Assembly: GCA_023055505.1 (NCBI GenBank)
Contig: JALIRH010000013.1
Location: forward strand, 3,534,001 to 3,598,000
Length of the DNA: 64,000 nt
Source of the DNA: Callipepla californica brunnescens
Lineage: Eukaryota; Chordata; Aves; Galliformes; Odontophoridae
Direction: 5' to 3'
Shown here: positions 1 through 11,000 of the stretch, piece after piece
Layout: each line of letters starts with the position of its first letter
Position numbering within the stretch: the first letter of the stretch is position 1
Translations under genes and position numbers: made by a program
Notes under the pieces: generated by a model
Told to the model about the DNA's origin: nothing
The model's input: only the letters and a program-made list of their open reading frames with translations
Databases searched by the model: none

Positions 1-962
1 CAAAGTCTAAGTTTAAAAGCTTGATTTATATTTTTATCCTGTTGTGTCGTATTGTGATGGGGGGTGTTAGCAGGAACTGGGAATCTAAAGGCATAAATAG
101 GCTTCTCTACTCTAAAGGGATGGAGGCCAGGAAGAAAAACTGAAAGCAGCAAAGGCATTTAACATCTCTCCACGTGTTTTAAGGTAGAATCCAATACCCA
201 CAGTTCAGCTGAAGATTGGTTTTCCATCAGATAAAATATGAAAGGCACTGCAGATCAATCCTCTGAGTTGTAGGTGGTGAGTTTGGGTTGAAAACCTCCT
301 TACGCTTTGATTACTCTGAATTTACTGTTGTCATGCACTTGCAGTTCTCTAACTTATAATCAGATGAAAAAATACATACCAGGGACTATGTTTGCAGAGT
401 GGGGCCTAGCTGCAGGCACTGACCAAAGCAGCACATGGGCACGGAGCAGAAGCAGGCAGGCTGTTCCTAACCAGGTATGCCTGGTGACCCTTTCTAAACC
501 CAACTTTGGCTCTTGTGATTCACTGGGGAACTTAAAAACTCAAACAACTTCTGTCTGGAAGAACTGATAAGGTCACAAGTTTGAAGAATGTTAAGGAATC
601 TTCCTACCCTGCCTCTTCCTACCAAGCCGCTTCCTTTTTCTCTGGTTGAGGTACTTGGAAAAAATTGGCTGTCATTACAATTTGCTCAGGGTTCAGTTAA
701 CTCAAGTGAGCTAATAATGTGTATGGGAAACCTGGTCCACTTAATACCTTCTCCTCATGGCTCCCAGAAATGGGCTTTGGATTACTGTGAAGTGCTATGT
801 AAACCTTCCTTGGTACACGGAAATTACACAGTTTTTATTGAGAACATGAATTATTGGTGCTGAAGTTACGCTGGGTGTTTTCATTTGCGGTTGTGATGCA
901 AGGAGGTGGTTTGAACCAATGCGTCCTAAGAACATTGTGTGATGTTAGCATCTGTCTCCATC
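1..962. other. 5' flank of SOWAHD, no gene recognised
   Basis: AT-moderate unique sequence. Short open frames at 307-567 and 588-863 resemble no family I know and lack coding-like composition. No repeat of the CR1 or mariner families is evident. Confidence 0.5.
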
Positions 963-987
963 CAGCTGACCAAAGTGAGGTCAGCTG
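963..987. promoter_or_regulatory. Perfect palindrome with two E-boxes and nuclear-receptor-like half-sites upstream of SOWAHD
   Basis: Arms CAGCTGACC (963-971) and GGTCAGCTG (979-987) are perfect inverted repeats around a 7-base centre (AAAGTGA). Each arm holds a CAGCTG E-box and a TGACC/GGTCA half-site. The centre plus right arm also reads AAAGTG-AGGTCA, a possible direct-repeat receptor site. It lies about 290 bases before the predicted ATG, so a promoter role is plausible but inferred from sequence alone. Confidence 0.3.
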
Positions 988-1275
988 TGGTAAGTGAACA
1001 TGTAGAAAACATTTCTAAACTAATAGGGCAGTTATTGTGGAGGAGTTTTTAATAATGCAGATTTACAGAACCATTCAGCATCAAACACCTGAAGCCTGCA
1101 ATAGAGCTGAGTTGAGACCAACCTTACACATCATTGGAGTGTCTCAACCCCCCGAGCCGGGGAGTGGCTGAGGGCACAGTGGTGGGGTTCCACCGTTTCT
1201 AGGTGCTGCAGAGCAGTTGGTCCTCCAAGCAGCACAGAGGCACAGAGCGTGAGGAGCCCCTCAGGTGGCAGTAGC

Positions 1276-2052
1276 ATGGCCCAGGCAGAGAGCTCAGTGC
1301 GGCACGGAGCAGCAGGTGATGCCCAGGGACCTGTCTGCCCCACGCTCACCCATCCCGGCAGGGCTGCAGGCAGGCTCTGCAATGGCCCCGGCAGCGCCCG
1401 CAGGAAGGAGCTGAGGGAAATGCTCGCGCAGAGCAGCAGCCTCAGCCGTGCCATGCGGGCTGCTGCCGTGCAGATGGCAGCCAGTGGCCCCGGCCTGCTC
1501 GCAGGGCTGCAGGAGCAGAAGGTCCCCGTGGTGCCGTCCCCCGCCCTGCGCCGTGAGTGGCTGCTGGTGGTGTTTGGGGGTAACCGCAAGAACATCCTGA
1601 AGCTGCTGGAGCAGGACCCCAGCCTGATGAGTGTGGCGGACCCCGTTATGGGATTCACAGCCCTCCACTGGCTGGCCAAGCACGGCCAGCAGAAGACCTT
1701 CATGGAGGTCATCTCCCGCATCCGCGAGAAGGGCTGTGCCATCAGCGTGGACACCCGCACGCCCAAGGGTGGGCTCACCCCACTGCACGTGGCTGCACAG
1801 CAGGGCCACGTGTCACTCGTGGAACTGCTTGTGAAGGACTATAAGGCAGACACGGGAATCAGGGATCGCAGCGGGCACAAGGCCTGGCAGTACCTGCCAG
1901 CAGGGACCTCCAGCAAGCTGATGGATCTGGCGGGGGCTTTGGCGGTGCCTGGCAGTCACAGCACCAGCACTGAGCGAAGAGCCCCGCGCCGCTGGAGACA
2001 GCTGTCTGTGCCTCAGTTTATCAGAAGAGCGTTCTCCTTCTTCCGTTTGTAG
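1276..2052 (+). CDS. SOWAHD: Sosondowah ankyrin-repeat protein, probably SOWAHD (single exon)
   Basis: This uninterrupted 258-codon frame ends in TAG. I chose the ATG at 1276 because it has A at -3 and G at +4 (strong Kozak context); the frame stays open upstream to about 1111 but has no other ATG. A basic, Ala/Ser-rich N-terminus leads into the SOWAH signature from about residue 92: REWLLVVFGG, a Leu/Asp-Pro stretch, then GFTALHWLAKHG at 126-137. That last motif opens ankyrin repeat 1; repeat 2 starts near 165 (GGLTPLHVAAQQGH). The C-terminus is basic and aromatic (FIRRAFSFFRL). No signal peptide or membrane segment is visible. SOWAH family genes are typically intronless with two or more C-terminal ankyrin repeats, presumably protein-binding; the biochemical role is not established. 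Paralogues A, B and C are about 500-800 residues, whereas SOWAHD is about 300, so length favours SOWAHD. The family is confident; the paralogue is inferred. The gene is much more GC-rich than its surroundings. Confidence 0.85.
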   Translation: MAQAESSVRHGAAGDAQGPVCPTLTHPGRAAGRLCNGPGSARRKELREMLAQSSSLSRAMRAAAVQMAASGPGLLAGLQEQKVPVVPSPALRREWLLVVFGGNRKNILKLLEQDPSLMSVADPVMGFTALHWLAKHGQQKTFMEVISRIREKGCAISVDTRTPKGGLTPLHVAAQQGHVSLVELLVKDYKADTGIRDRSGHKAWQYLPAGTSSKLMDLAGALAVPGSHSTSTERRAPRRWRQLSVPQFIRRAFSFFRL

Positions 2053-2114
2053 CTTGAGTTTGCCTTTCTTCTGGACTGTTGTTTGTTTCTTAGTTTCTAG
2101 TTGTTTCTGGTTAG

Positions 2115-2120
2115 AATAAA
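2115..2120 (+). terminator. Polyadenylation signal of the SOWAH gene
   Basis: A canonical AATAAA hexamer lies 63 bases after the stop codon at 2052. It is followed within 10-30 bases by a GT-rich stretch (around 2126-2145) typical of a cleavage-stimulating downstream element. This implies a short 3' UTR of about 90 bases. Confidence 0.65.
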
Positions 2121-2149
2121 AGTTATAGTTGAATGTTTGTCAGTGCCCA

Positions 2150-2363
2150 GAGCTGTCTTTCTAAGCACTCCCAATCCCTCCGGTAATCTGCCAGTCCTCT
2201 TCCCTGAGGACCCCTGCCCACGGTAGGGGGGAGCCTGAGCTGCTCAGCCCCACGGGGAGGAAGGGAAGGGGCCGCCCCATAGGGCAGCGTGCGGTGGCTC
2301 CCGCTGCGACCGGGATCCAGGAGCAGCTCCCAAACAACGATGCCTTGCTGAAAACCATGGAAA
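2150..2363. other. GC-rich segment between SOWAHD and the CR1 tail, unclassified
   Basis: C/G-rich sequence between the poly(A) region and the recognisable CR1 homology. It may be more 5' CR1 sequence or local GC-rich flank; I recognise no gene in it. Confidence 0.4.
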
Positions 2364-2655
2364 ATGCGTGAAGGCCACGAACTGAACATGAGGTTCAACA
2401 AGACCAAGTGTTGGGTGCCATTCTTTGGCCACAACAACCCCAGGCAGTGCTCCAAGCTTGGGGCAGAGTGTCTGGAAGACTGTTTAGAGGAAATAGACCT
2501 GGGGATAATTGTCACTGCTCGGCTGAATGTGAGCCAGCTGTGTGCCCAGGCAGCCAAAAAGGCCACTGGCATCCTGGCTTGTATCAGAAATAGTGTGGCC
2601 AGCAGGAGCAGGGACTGAGTGGGGCTTTTAGGTCCCTTCCTATCCAATCTGTTAT
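2364..2655 (+). mobile_element. CR1 LINE fragment, internally deleted, 3' tail present
   Basis: The + strand translates over 2364-2618 to the C-terminal end of CR1 ORF2: MRFNKTKC, then a Glu-rich stretch, DLGIIV, an SQLCAQ-AKKA-GIL-CI series and [16 protein letters not shown]-closed tail with a GGTCCCTTCC motif typical of the CR1 3' end follows. Between NSVASRSRD and that tail roughly 300-400 bases of the usual element are missing, so it carries an internal deletion as well as 5' truncation. It sits immediately downstream of the SOWAHD poly(A) signal. Confidence 0.85.
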
Positions 2656-3510
2656 TTTATCGAATGAAATGGATTACAGGAACTGAAGTGGCTGAGAATA
2701 TAGTTTATAAATAGATGTCGCCTTCGTGGGTCTTCTTGTCCAGGACATTGCAGAGGAGGAAAATCATTAGGTTAGGGATTGAGCTACCACACACGTTACT
2801 CAGATTCTGTTTTAGCTTTATTTCTGTTCTTATTAATGCACTTCTATTTAAAGGCTTGCTTCCCCGATTTTCCATTTATTTTCTTTAGTAGATTAATGAT
2901 AAAGAGCATCTTCCACAAATTTCTTCATACGTGGGTTATAGAGTGGCATTATCTCCTTCACACTGACTGCATTTTTATTAAATCCTAACGCTGTGTATTT
3001 TATAAGGTTGTGATTTATCAGACTGATTCAACGCACTCGTTTGGACCCAGTAATTTTACATTGAAACTAATGTTGAAATTGAGTCTTTCAAAGGGTAAAG
3101 AACTGTGGAGAAGTCAGTTCTTCAGGCAGGAGGGTTAATACCAGAAGTAGCAGAATTCCGCAAGGTTTTGTGTTAAGAGAACACCAGATCAAACTGGTTT
3201 TCCTGCTAGCTTTTTTTTTTTTTTTTTACAAGGCAGTGGTAAACATTTCAGATTAATGATTATCTGTTTACAGTGGTGATCAACAGAATGTTTACAAAAA
3301 CTGGATGAAATATACTTAACCCTGAGTTAGAGCCACTTGTGCTGGTGAACCAAACATGGAGACAGCAGTTGTCTGAGTGTGTTGATGCTTATGGGCTTTC
3401 AAGGTGCTACACAAGAGAATGGAACGAGCTGAGATGGAGCTATGGTTGCTCCTTGGGAGCAACCTGACCTGCAGCCAGTCTCACAAGGAAAGGTCTTCAG
3501 TACCAGCACT
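2656..3510. other. Non-coding stretch with a poly(T) tract
   Basis: AT-rich sequence without a recognisable gene. A run of about 17 T lies near 3211-3227. Confidence 0.5.
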
Positions 3511-3625
3511 CAAAGGATCATTGTGATTGGAAAAGTCCTCTAAGGTCATCCAGTTCAGCCGTTAACTCATGCCCATTGTGTCTGCTGATCATGTCCCCAA
3601 GTACCACAGGATCTCCACCACACCC
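3511..3625 (-). mobile_element. Old CR1 3'-end fragment
   Basis: Read on the plus strand this matches the antisense of a diverged CR1 3' end: GGATCATTGTGATTGG, then AAAAGTCCTCTAAGGTCATC and a CAGTTCAGCC-type motif. Homology fades within the following C-rich stretch. The element is therefore inserted in minus orientation and truncated. Confidence 0.6.
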
Positions 3626-6299
3626 TGGGTACCCTCTCATCATATCCTTTCTTATTCTCACCCTACTACTTTTCTTTTGGCCTTTTTCAAGCAGAGCTGA
3701 CATTGCAGCAGCAGCAGCCCTCATTTGTTGGGTGAGCACGGGTACCCACAACACCACCACATTGCTTCAGCCCTCTGGAAATGCTTCCTTGGAAATGCTG
3801 CATTTTTTTAAAACTGTGTGCTGATGAGATGTGCCATAAAAATTGTGTACTGAGTTTAAACAGGAGGGAAATAATCCCTCACTAATACAGTCTTAAACAA
3901 AAGTGTGAGAAGACCATTCATGCTTCCTGCCCAATTGCTTCTTGTAACCATTTGGCTGCAATGCCACGGCAGCTCCAAGCCAAGTTCTTTTCTTGGCCTT
4001 GGAACGGAGCTGAAAGAAATAATCACTGAGTGATAATACATCATGCAAGTGTATAAACGCTACAGAGCACAGGAGAAATGTACTGCAGTGTCAGGTTTGT
4101 AATGATGCAGAGGGAAACAGCAAAAATGTGCACTTATACTTCTCTTCAACTTAAAGGTGTTGATAGTTATCAAGAATATCTTGTGACACGAGGCTGTGGC
4201 TCTTGAGCTTGTTTTTGTGTGAGATGTACTTTGTATGAAGGCTTCTGTAAAGCTGATGTTTTACAGCAGTAGAAGTCAGGGGCAGAGTTACAGAAGCAGG
4301 TTTTCAGTGCTGCTGTGCGTGTAGCTAAATGCAGTGAACCCGAGTGTCAGTGCTTAATGAGTGAAACCATAGCAAACCTTCAGGAATCAAGGTGAGATGA
4401 CAGTACCTGAAAGAGTGATCAAAACAACGTTTAATGGGTTTAACTGAAGATAAATAATGGTGTGTTTTCAACAGCACAGCTTTCCAAACAGCAGTTGCTA
4501 TGTTGAACAAGGTCCATTCCATAGGTAAAATGACTTTTTCATTGTGCCAGACTGCAGCACCTGCTTTGTTTTTATAAAGATGATCGTATTGAGGTTTGTC
4601 TTACAGTAAAAAACACGTCCACATTAAAAACAAAGACCTAAAATGTCAGAGGAGTGGTAAATGCTGCGCTGAAAAGTGGCTCCCACTGCAGTGGAGCAGG
4701 AGGTGGCTGCTGTGGAGCATGGTGTACTGCAGCACTGCCCACATCAGGTTCTTTTCTTGGGAGCTGTTGCTGAAGGCTTTAAACTGCAGGAGGAGGTGGA
4801 GAACTGTAAATTTGTCACCAATGCCCACCTCATTGCTTCCCCTCTGGAGAAATACAGCACCTAGATCAAACGCGAGCAGTTTTAGCTCAGGTGCCAGATG
4901 CTTGCAAGACTAAGCACTTAATTTGTATGTTCACTTTGCTTTCAGTATGATTCATTGCAGCTTGTAAAGATCTTGGACAGTGGCATGAATCACTGCCACT
5001 GGGTTAAACTTCTGTTAGTTCTGGTGCTGGTCGTCATGTACCATCCTCTCTGGAGACTGAGGAGCTCCTGGGTTTGATGTCTGTGTGCGGGCTCTGTGCT
5101 CTGGATTGCAGCTTAAAAAGGGTTTGCCGCTTCTTGCCTCGAGTAAAGCTGTCCTGTGTTGCCAAAGAAATGTTAAACAGAGGGAGGAGAGTGGTAGAAC
5201 TTCAGAGTAGAGGTTAGTGCACCTTTAACATTAATAATTCACTGTGTCATTCATAATTTAAAACTTAGTGAGAATTATTTTACCTTGTATCACAGTCAGG
5301 TTGAAGAGAGAATGGACTGTTCTCCATAGAGATATTCTTACATCGGTCTTCAGCTTATTCAGCCTTTCTCTTTGAATCTTTCATTTATTAGCAACGCTTA
5401 AATTGGACGTGATTAATGCTGCTTTTTGGTGGTGGTATTTGGCAGCCAGCAGACGCAGGTCACAGCTCCCCTCAGCAGCCCTGTCCTGCCTCCAACAGCC
5501 CAGATACCCAGAGTGTAAAAAAAGGTCAAGCATGTGATCATATTAGCTGTGTACATGCTCCCATACTCAAGCAACCCTCAGTATTTCCCGAGCAAGAAGC
5601 ACTGCTTTTGTACCTGAAATGACATGATGAACTGTGATTTTTGCTCACTCTGAGCTTGCATTAAAGTCTGCAGCATCCTGCAGCAGGGAGGTGGCAGCTC
5701 GCTCGCAGGCACCAAGGAGCTCTCCCTGCTCACCCTGCCAGCCGCTAGGCACGTCTTGTTTTCCAGCTGACTCTTCTGTTGAATGTCATGCTTAGCAGTC
5801 ATTATCCGCCCCTCTTTGTGCTATTCATGATTGTATTGAACTCTGCCATATCCCCACTCTTTTCTTTTTGCAAGCTGGAATACGTTTTTGATGATGGTCT
5901 GCTCTCTTCTCTGCAAGGTTCCTATTTCTGCTCCATTCATTTTAAAGTAGGGCAACCAGAGGTTGTTGGAGCACTCAAGACGTGGAATGAATCAGAGTTC
6001 TCTATTGCATCTACTTCTGTCCTAAACATTCCTGATGCTTCCTCTTTTTTTTTTTTCTTCTTCAGTTGCATCTGAGAACTGATGTTTCTATAACAAATTT
6101 TCCTTCTAACACTGACTTAGTCCGAAGCGATGATCCTTCTATGTGCAAAACTGGGTTTGAACTCCCCCCACAAAAAAAAATGTTTCACTTTTACAAATCT
6201 AAAAGCAACCTATGGAAAGTATCACAAATGAAAACGCTTGTCTGAACTCAGTAGACCTTGTACATCCTTTCTCGATGACTGGATGCAGATCCAAAAGTA
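3626..6299. other. Non-coding stretch containing a degenerate coding-like frame
   Basis: No intact gene is recognised. The one notable item is the interrupted coding-like frame at 4643-5077, listed separately. Short pyrimidine runs occur near 6040-6060 and an A run near 6170-6180. Confidence 0.5.
4643..5077 (+). pseudogene. Possible processed-pseudogene-like frame (unidentified)
   Basis: Frame ATG 4643 to TGA 5075 reads as 145 codons interrupted by five in-frame stops (4658, 4670, 4862, 4883, 4919). The 4673-4861 part is open and looks protein-like: VAPTAVEQEV, then AVAEGFKLQEE and FVTNAHLIASPLEKYS. The part after 4921 ends in a Leu/Val-rich stretch. I do not recognise the family. There is no clear poly(A) tail or target duplication, so this could be chance. 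Confidence 0.2.
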
Positions 6300-6788
6300 C
6301 TGAACTGACATCCAAAAGCAGTGCCTCCTATTTTATCATGTTGGCTCACAACATCAGAGATGGATGATGGTGGTGGCATCACATAGAGGCTGAAACTTCC
6401 CAGCACTGTGCCATTGCATTTTGTGGCTGTATGACAGATGGCATCTGACATGGAAGCACGCTGGGAGCAGAGGTGTCATTGAATTTCTCCACATGAAAGA
6501 AGTGGCACCTGTTGATGTTCATTGATGCTTTTTGAATGGTTATGGGGACCAAACAGTGGGTGGGTGGTGTGTTTCAGCAGTGGTGACTGCTACATGAAGG
6601 GAAAGCCACATTCTAGACATCCATGCAGCTGTTTACAAGTGCAGTATGCTCATTGCTGATGAAAACGTGCCGCTAATGGTGGGACTGTGTCTAAAAATAA
6701 TGTTTTGTAGCTGAGAATTTTCTTTATTTTTGTTGTGATTTTCATGGAAATAGATAGGAGGCATAACTTTTGGGGGGAGATCAACGTG
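6300..6788 (+). mobile_element. Mariner-type DNA transposon remnant, copy A (Galluhop-like, non-autonomous)
   Basis: The left terminal repeat near 6300-6330 (TCCAAAAGCAGTGCCTCC) is inverted at the right end (GGAGGCATAACTTTTGG, near 6757-6773). TA dinucleotides flank both ends (6298-6299 and about 6789-6790), as expected for mariner insertion. About 490 bp long, it keeps the transposase N-terminal region and lacks the DDD catalytic core. This copy looks the most diverged of the three in this window. Confidence 0.75.
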
Positions 6789-7854
6789 TATCAGTGTAAT
6801 TTACGTAGCCTTCTGCTAGGCTGTAGCATTCCTTGAAAGTGTTGGAGAACAAAACTGTTACTTTCCCCCTCCATCTCTTGTTTACTGTTCTCCGCAGAGG
6901 TGTGTATCACATCTTACAAATGTGGATCAAGTTTTTGAGCTCTCCCTTCCCCTGAAGTGTTTGGATACACAGATGTAGGTCAGGCAATGCTGCACAGATG
7001 TGCAGCTTCCAACCACTCCTCCCTTCCCTCTGCATGGCCTGCTTGCTTTCACCAGTTTTCTACATACAGCTTATCCAGCCTCTGCAAAATAAGTGAAATA
7101 TTAATCTCCTGAGACTTTCTGTTTTAAGAAAGCTCCATTTTTTAAATGGCCATAAAATTGTGCAAGAATCTGTTTCTTCTAATGTACCATGACTAATGAA
7201 CTGCAATAGGTTTTTCTTGTTATATCACTGCTATTATTGCCTTTGAACTACAGAAACTTCAATCACTGTGATTATAGGTAACAAGACAGGCTGACATTTA
7301 AACTGTTGAAATGTGTGTTTTTATTATAACTTCTATGAATGCATTTAGAAGCTGTCATTTTTGTTTTCATGACTCTCTGAGGTTTTAAAATTGTACTGAA
7401 TAAAAGTGAAAATAACTCAGGTCAGAAAACATTAAGATATGGACCTGTGGGTTTTCCATTCACAACTGTTATAATATTGATATTCTCCTAGGAACAGGGG
7501 CACAAAAGCAGCACTAAGCTCTTATTTTTAGATATCTGTATAATGTATTTGTGATTTTCAGTGGCCAGTACCATGTCTAGCAAGGATACACTGGATTTCA
7601 CCAGGGACCTCCGCCTCTCATAGTGAGAGAAACTAATACGCTCACATGAGAATTCAGCTCGTGTTCTACAGATGTATTGCCAACACGGGAAATGTGAAAT
7701 TAGTTGTGTGATATCAGCTCAAGTCTGACATGCCATAAAATTTAAAAGCTCTTTTACTATCACTTAGCCATCTTCTTTGACCTCCCTCATGTCCCAATTC
7801 TTCTGTGCTGGAATGTAGGAATCATGCAGCTTTTGGTATTTGTAAGACTTCTTT
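6789..7854. other. Non-coding stretch
   Basis: AT-rich, no gene recognised. A 7-base-arm hairpin (GCTGCAC/GTGCAGC, 4-base loop) is at 6989-7006. Confidence 0.5.
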
Positions 7855-8045
7855 TTGAGTTGAAAGGTACCTCTAAAGACCATCCAGTCCAACTCTCCTG
7901 CAGTGAACAGGGGCACATGCAGCTCTGAGTTCCATCCAGCCTGACCTTAAATCCACCAACACTCTGGACAACCTGTGTCTATGCCTTTATACTCTTACTG
8001 GGAACAACTTTTTACTTACATCCAGTCTAAATTTCCCCTTGACTT
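7855..8045 (-). mobile_element. CR1 3'-end fragment
   Basis: Plus-strand text is antisense CR1: a GAAAGGTACCTCTAAAGACC start, then CATCCAGTCCAACTCTCCTG and, near 8010-8035, TCCAGTCTAAATTTCCCC. These are standard landmarks of the CR1 3' region, about 190 bp in minus orientation. Confidence 0.85.
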
Positions 8046-11000
8046 TCTTGCAGCTATCTGATAATGAGAGCTTGATTTTCACATTTCTGCTTTGCTGCTT
8101 CAGATGCTCACAAGAAAAGATGCATTTGTTGATGTTTGAGGGCTTCAGCTTCGGTTTGAAAATAAGGCATATTTTTCTTTATTGCTGGAAGGTATAACAA
8201 ATCTTTTGCTCTAGAAGCGATATCTGTCCTCATTGCGCAGCACTGTGTGATGTGGGCAGAGCATCTTGGGGGGATGCTGCAGTACACAGCAGCGAAAAGG
8301 ATAGGCACTGAGTTTGAGAATTTTTGATTGCATAGAGGTGGAGTCACTTTTTCAGATGCTAAACAAGTCGTCAGCTTTACGTGCTGCTTTTCAAGGTCTT
8401 TAATCTACTGAGATGGCCGTTCTCATTAAAAATTTTCAAGCCGTTGAACACTACTGTCTGAAATGAACAAAATGCAAGATTCGTGGGTAGCCTCAACACT
8501 ATGTGCTAAGTTTTAGTTTAAAAGCGCCCTTCAGAAATAAAATCATATCCTTACATAACACTATTTATTCCTTTAGTGTTGAGAATTCATTTTTCCCCCT
8601 CATTCAGTGATAGCAAAATGGGCATCTTTCTGGAGTACTTGGGAAAGAGACTCTGCTAGCAATGAGAATCTTTTTATTAAAACTTAATATCCTTAAACCA
8701 GACAATTATTTAATAACTTTTTGATTCAGATTTCCCCCACCCTTTGAAAGAGCCAGAAAACCAGATGAAAACAGGGCAAGGATTATCCAAAGTGCTTCGT
8801 GGAAAAGGTTTTCTCTCCTTTCTATGAACTGCAGGTGTAACGTGTTATTCTCTGACTGGTCCTGCATACCCCTTTCTTGGAAAAGGACGGTGTTCATATC
8901 TGCCGTATTCAGGAACAGCCACTGCTTAGACCTGCTTTTTGCTTTGCAGCTATTTGAGACAGCATCTCTAACTTTGTGGAGGTTTGCTCTTTAAAGCTTT
9001 ATCTCTGTAGAGAAATCCCACGAAGGTGTGCACTAAATCCTTTGCTGGGGAAGCTGCCATTTTCTTCTTCAAGCAAAGGTGCATGCTAATGGTCTTACAA
9101 GCCATATCTTTGGCACCTGTTTAAAATAGTCCTCTCCAGTACTGGCAATCCTTGCTGTTGTACTCATCTTTCATCAACAGCCATTCACCTGTCACTGTTC
9201 TCTGGACCAAACTGTTTTTAGATGTTGTCCTCAGCGAGGATACATTTTTTGGTGCTCTCCTTTGGTTAAGCGCCTGCTCAGGTGTATCAGGAATAAATCT
9301 GTGACCAGAGTACTCTGTATGCCAGTAACATTGCTGTTCTTGGCCCACGGATACGTCAAGTTAGTGATGCAGCCTGTCTCTCAAAATGCTTGCCCCTTGC
9401 CCCTGCTGGGGCACTGACATGCTAAGGAAGGCTGGTTTGCATCTCAGCAGTCTGATCTTCTGCAGCTTAACTGTAGGACTGGAGAAGCTGCCAGAGTGCT
9501 TGAATAGTAGTAACAAATGATAGCTGTAGTGCACAGCTGGTGAATGGGACTTCTACTGGTACCCAGAATGCTGCATTTCTCTAAAACGGAACAAATGCCA
9601 AGTTGTGCTTTCTCATTCATTTTCTTGCATGGGTTCAGTGCTCTGCCAGCAGCAATGCTCCATTGTGCAGGTGTAGGCTAACTGCTCTTTGTGCTTCAGA
9701 GCAGATGGTGTTGGCAGAACTAGGAGGAGGATGGTCTAGTTCCCTGAAGATTTTTCTGGTGTTCAGGAAGAATTTCCACCTCTCACTGGGCCCTTGCTGC
9801 TGAGACTATGCTAATGCCAGCTCCTGAACTTCCTACCTTAAACCTGGGATAGTCATCTTTGGGTAATGAGCACTTTAATTCTGACTGTGTAGGCACGTAT
9901 CAAAGTCACCTGAAAAGTTACAGCCATTTCCTTCTCTTTTTCGTTAGGAGAGATATGTTGCTTAAAACAGGCACTTAGTTACAATCTCTTGCATGGCTGC
10001 AGTTGAAGTCACCAGCAGTACTCATGCTGACTTGTCCATGCTGTCCAGAGTGTCTTCATAGTATGGGATTTACTTTACTCCTCAAATCGGGCTTAGCAAG
10101 GCTGAGCTCTGAACAAAACTCACTGTCCAGCTTTTAAAGATGGAACCGGAATGTGGAGAGTGAGGTTTGTTCTGGAGCTGTCAGAAAGGACGCGGCTATC
10201 TGATCAGAGCTCATGCTAACTGATAGTTTTATATTTGTTTGGCTATTCTGTTGCATTTAGGACTATAATTTTTAGTGTGAACAAGTGCAGAGACAGCGAT
10301 GTACCCCTTCAAAGGTAAATGAAAACACCTAAAGAAAATCTGCTTGGTTATGCTCTTTGGAGTTTACTAAATTGACTGGAAATATAGGAAAACTTGTTTT
10401 GTTACTCGGTATTTTTATTGCATTTGACAATGACTTGAGTTGTGTACCACCATAAACATCCTTGAAGTGATAAATTATTATTATTTTTGTGCAGAAACAG
10501 TACTAAAGCTTTCTTTTTATAATACTTAAATATGCAAAAGCCTCCTACGCTTAGCCCTCAGTGTGCTGCTTAGGTAAATTAAAGACTGACTAACAGATAC
10601 GCATCAAACTGAAGCAAGACAAAAGAAAACTTGCTAGCAGTCTTGCCTTGAGATGGTTTACCTGCCAGAGAAAAATCCTTTCTGAGCTGCATCCCACACA
10701 GGCTTTCTTGTTTGAATTCTGTGTATGTTGCAAGTAGAGCATTCACTAATTGTGCCCCAAGATTTCAGCTCTGTGTAGGTGTTAGACTGGTTTGTCACAG
10801 ATTTTGTTTTTAACTCTGGATGAATTCTGCACATTTGTTACTTCCCATGAAAGTCCCTTTCTCTTCTGGGCTTACCCACACACGCCTGAAGTAGTTCTGG
10901 GTGGGAGAGTGGTTTGGTGTTTTGTGCTTTTCTTTTGGTCCCCCCCCCAAATAAGTGAACTACAAGCACAAAAGCCTAGCAAAAGAAATCTGGGCTGATG

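Noticed and set aside
1249..1275. Upstream extension of SOWAHD from GTG at 1249
   Set aside because: Vertebrate initiation at GTG is rare, and the ATG at 1276 has a strong Kozak context.
1131..1809. Long minus-strand frames (215 and 171 codons) opposite the SOWAH gene
   Set aside because: They overlap a well-supported coding frame in GC-rich sequence and have no family resemblance, so they are shadows.
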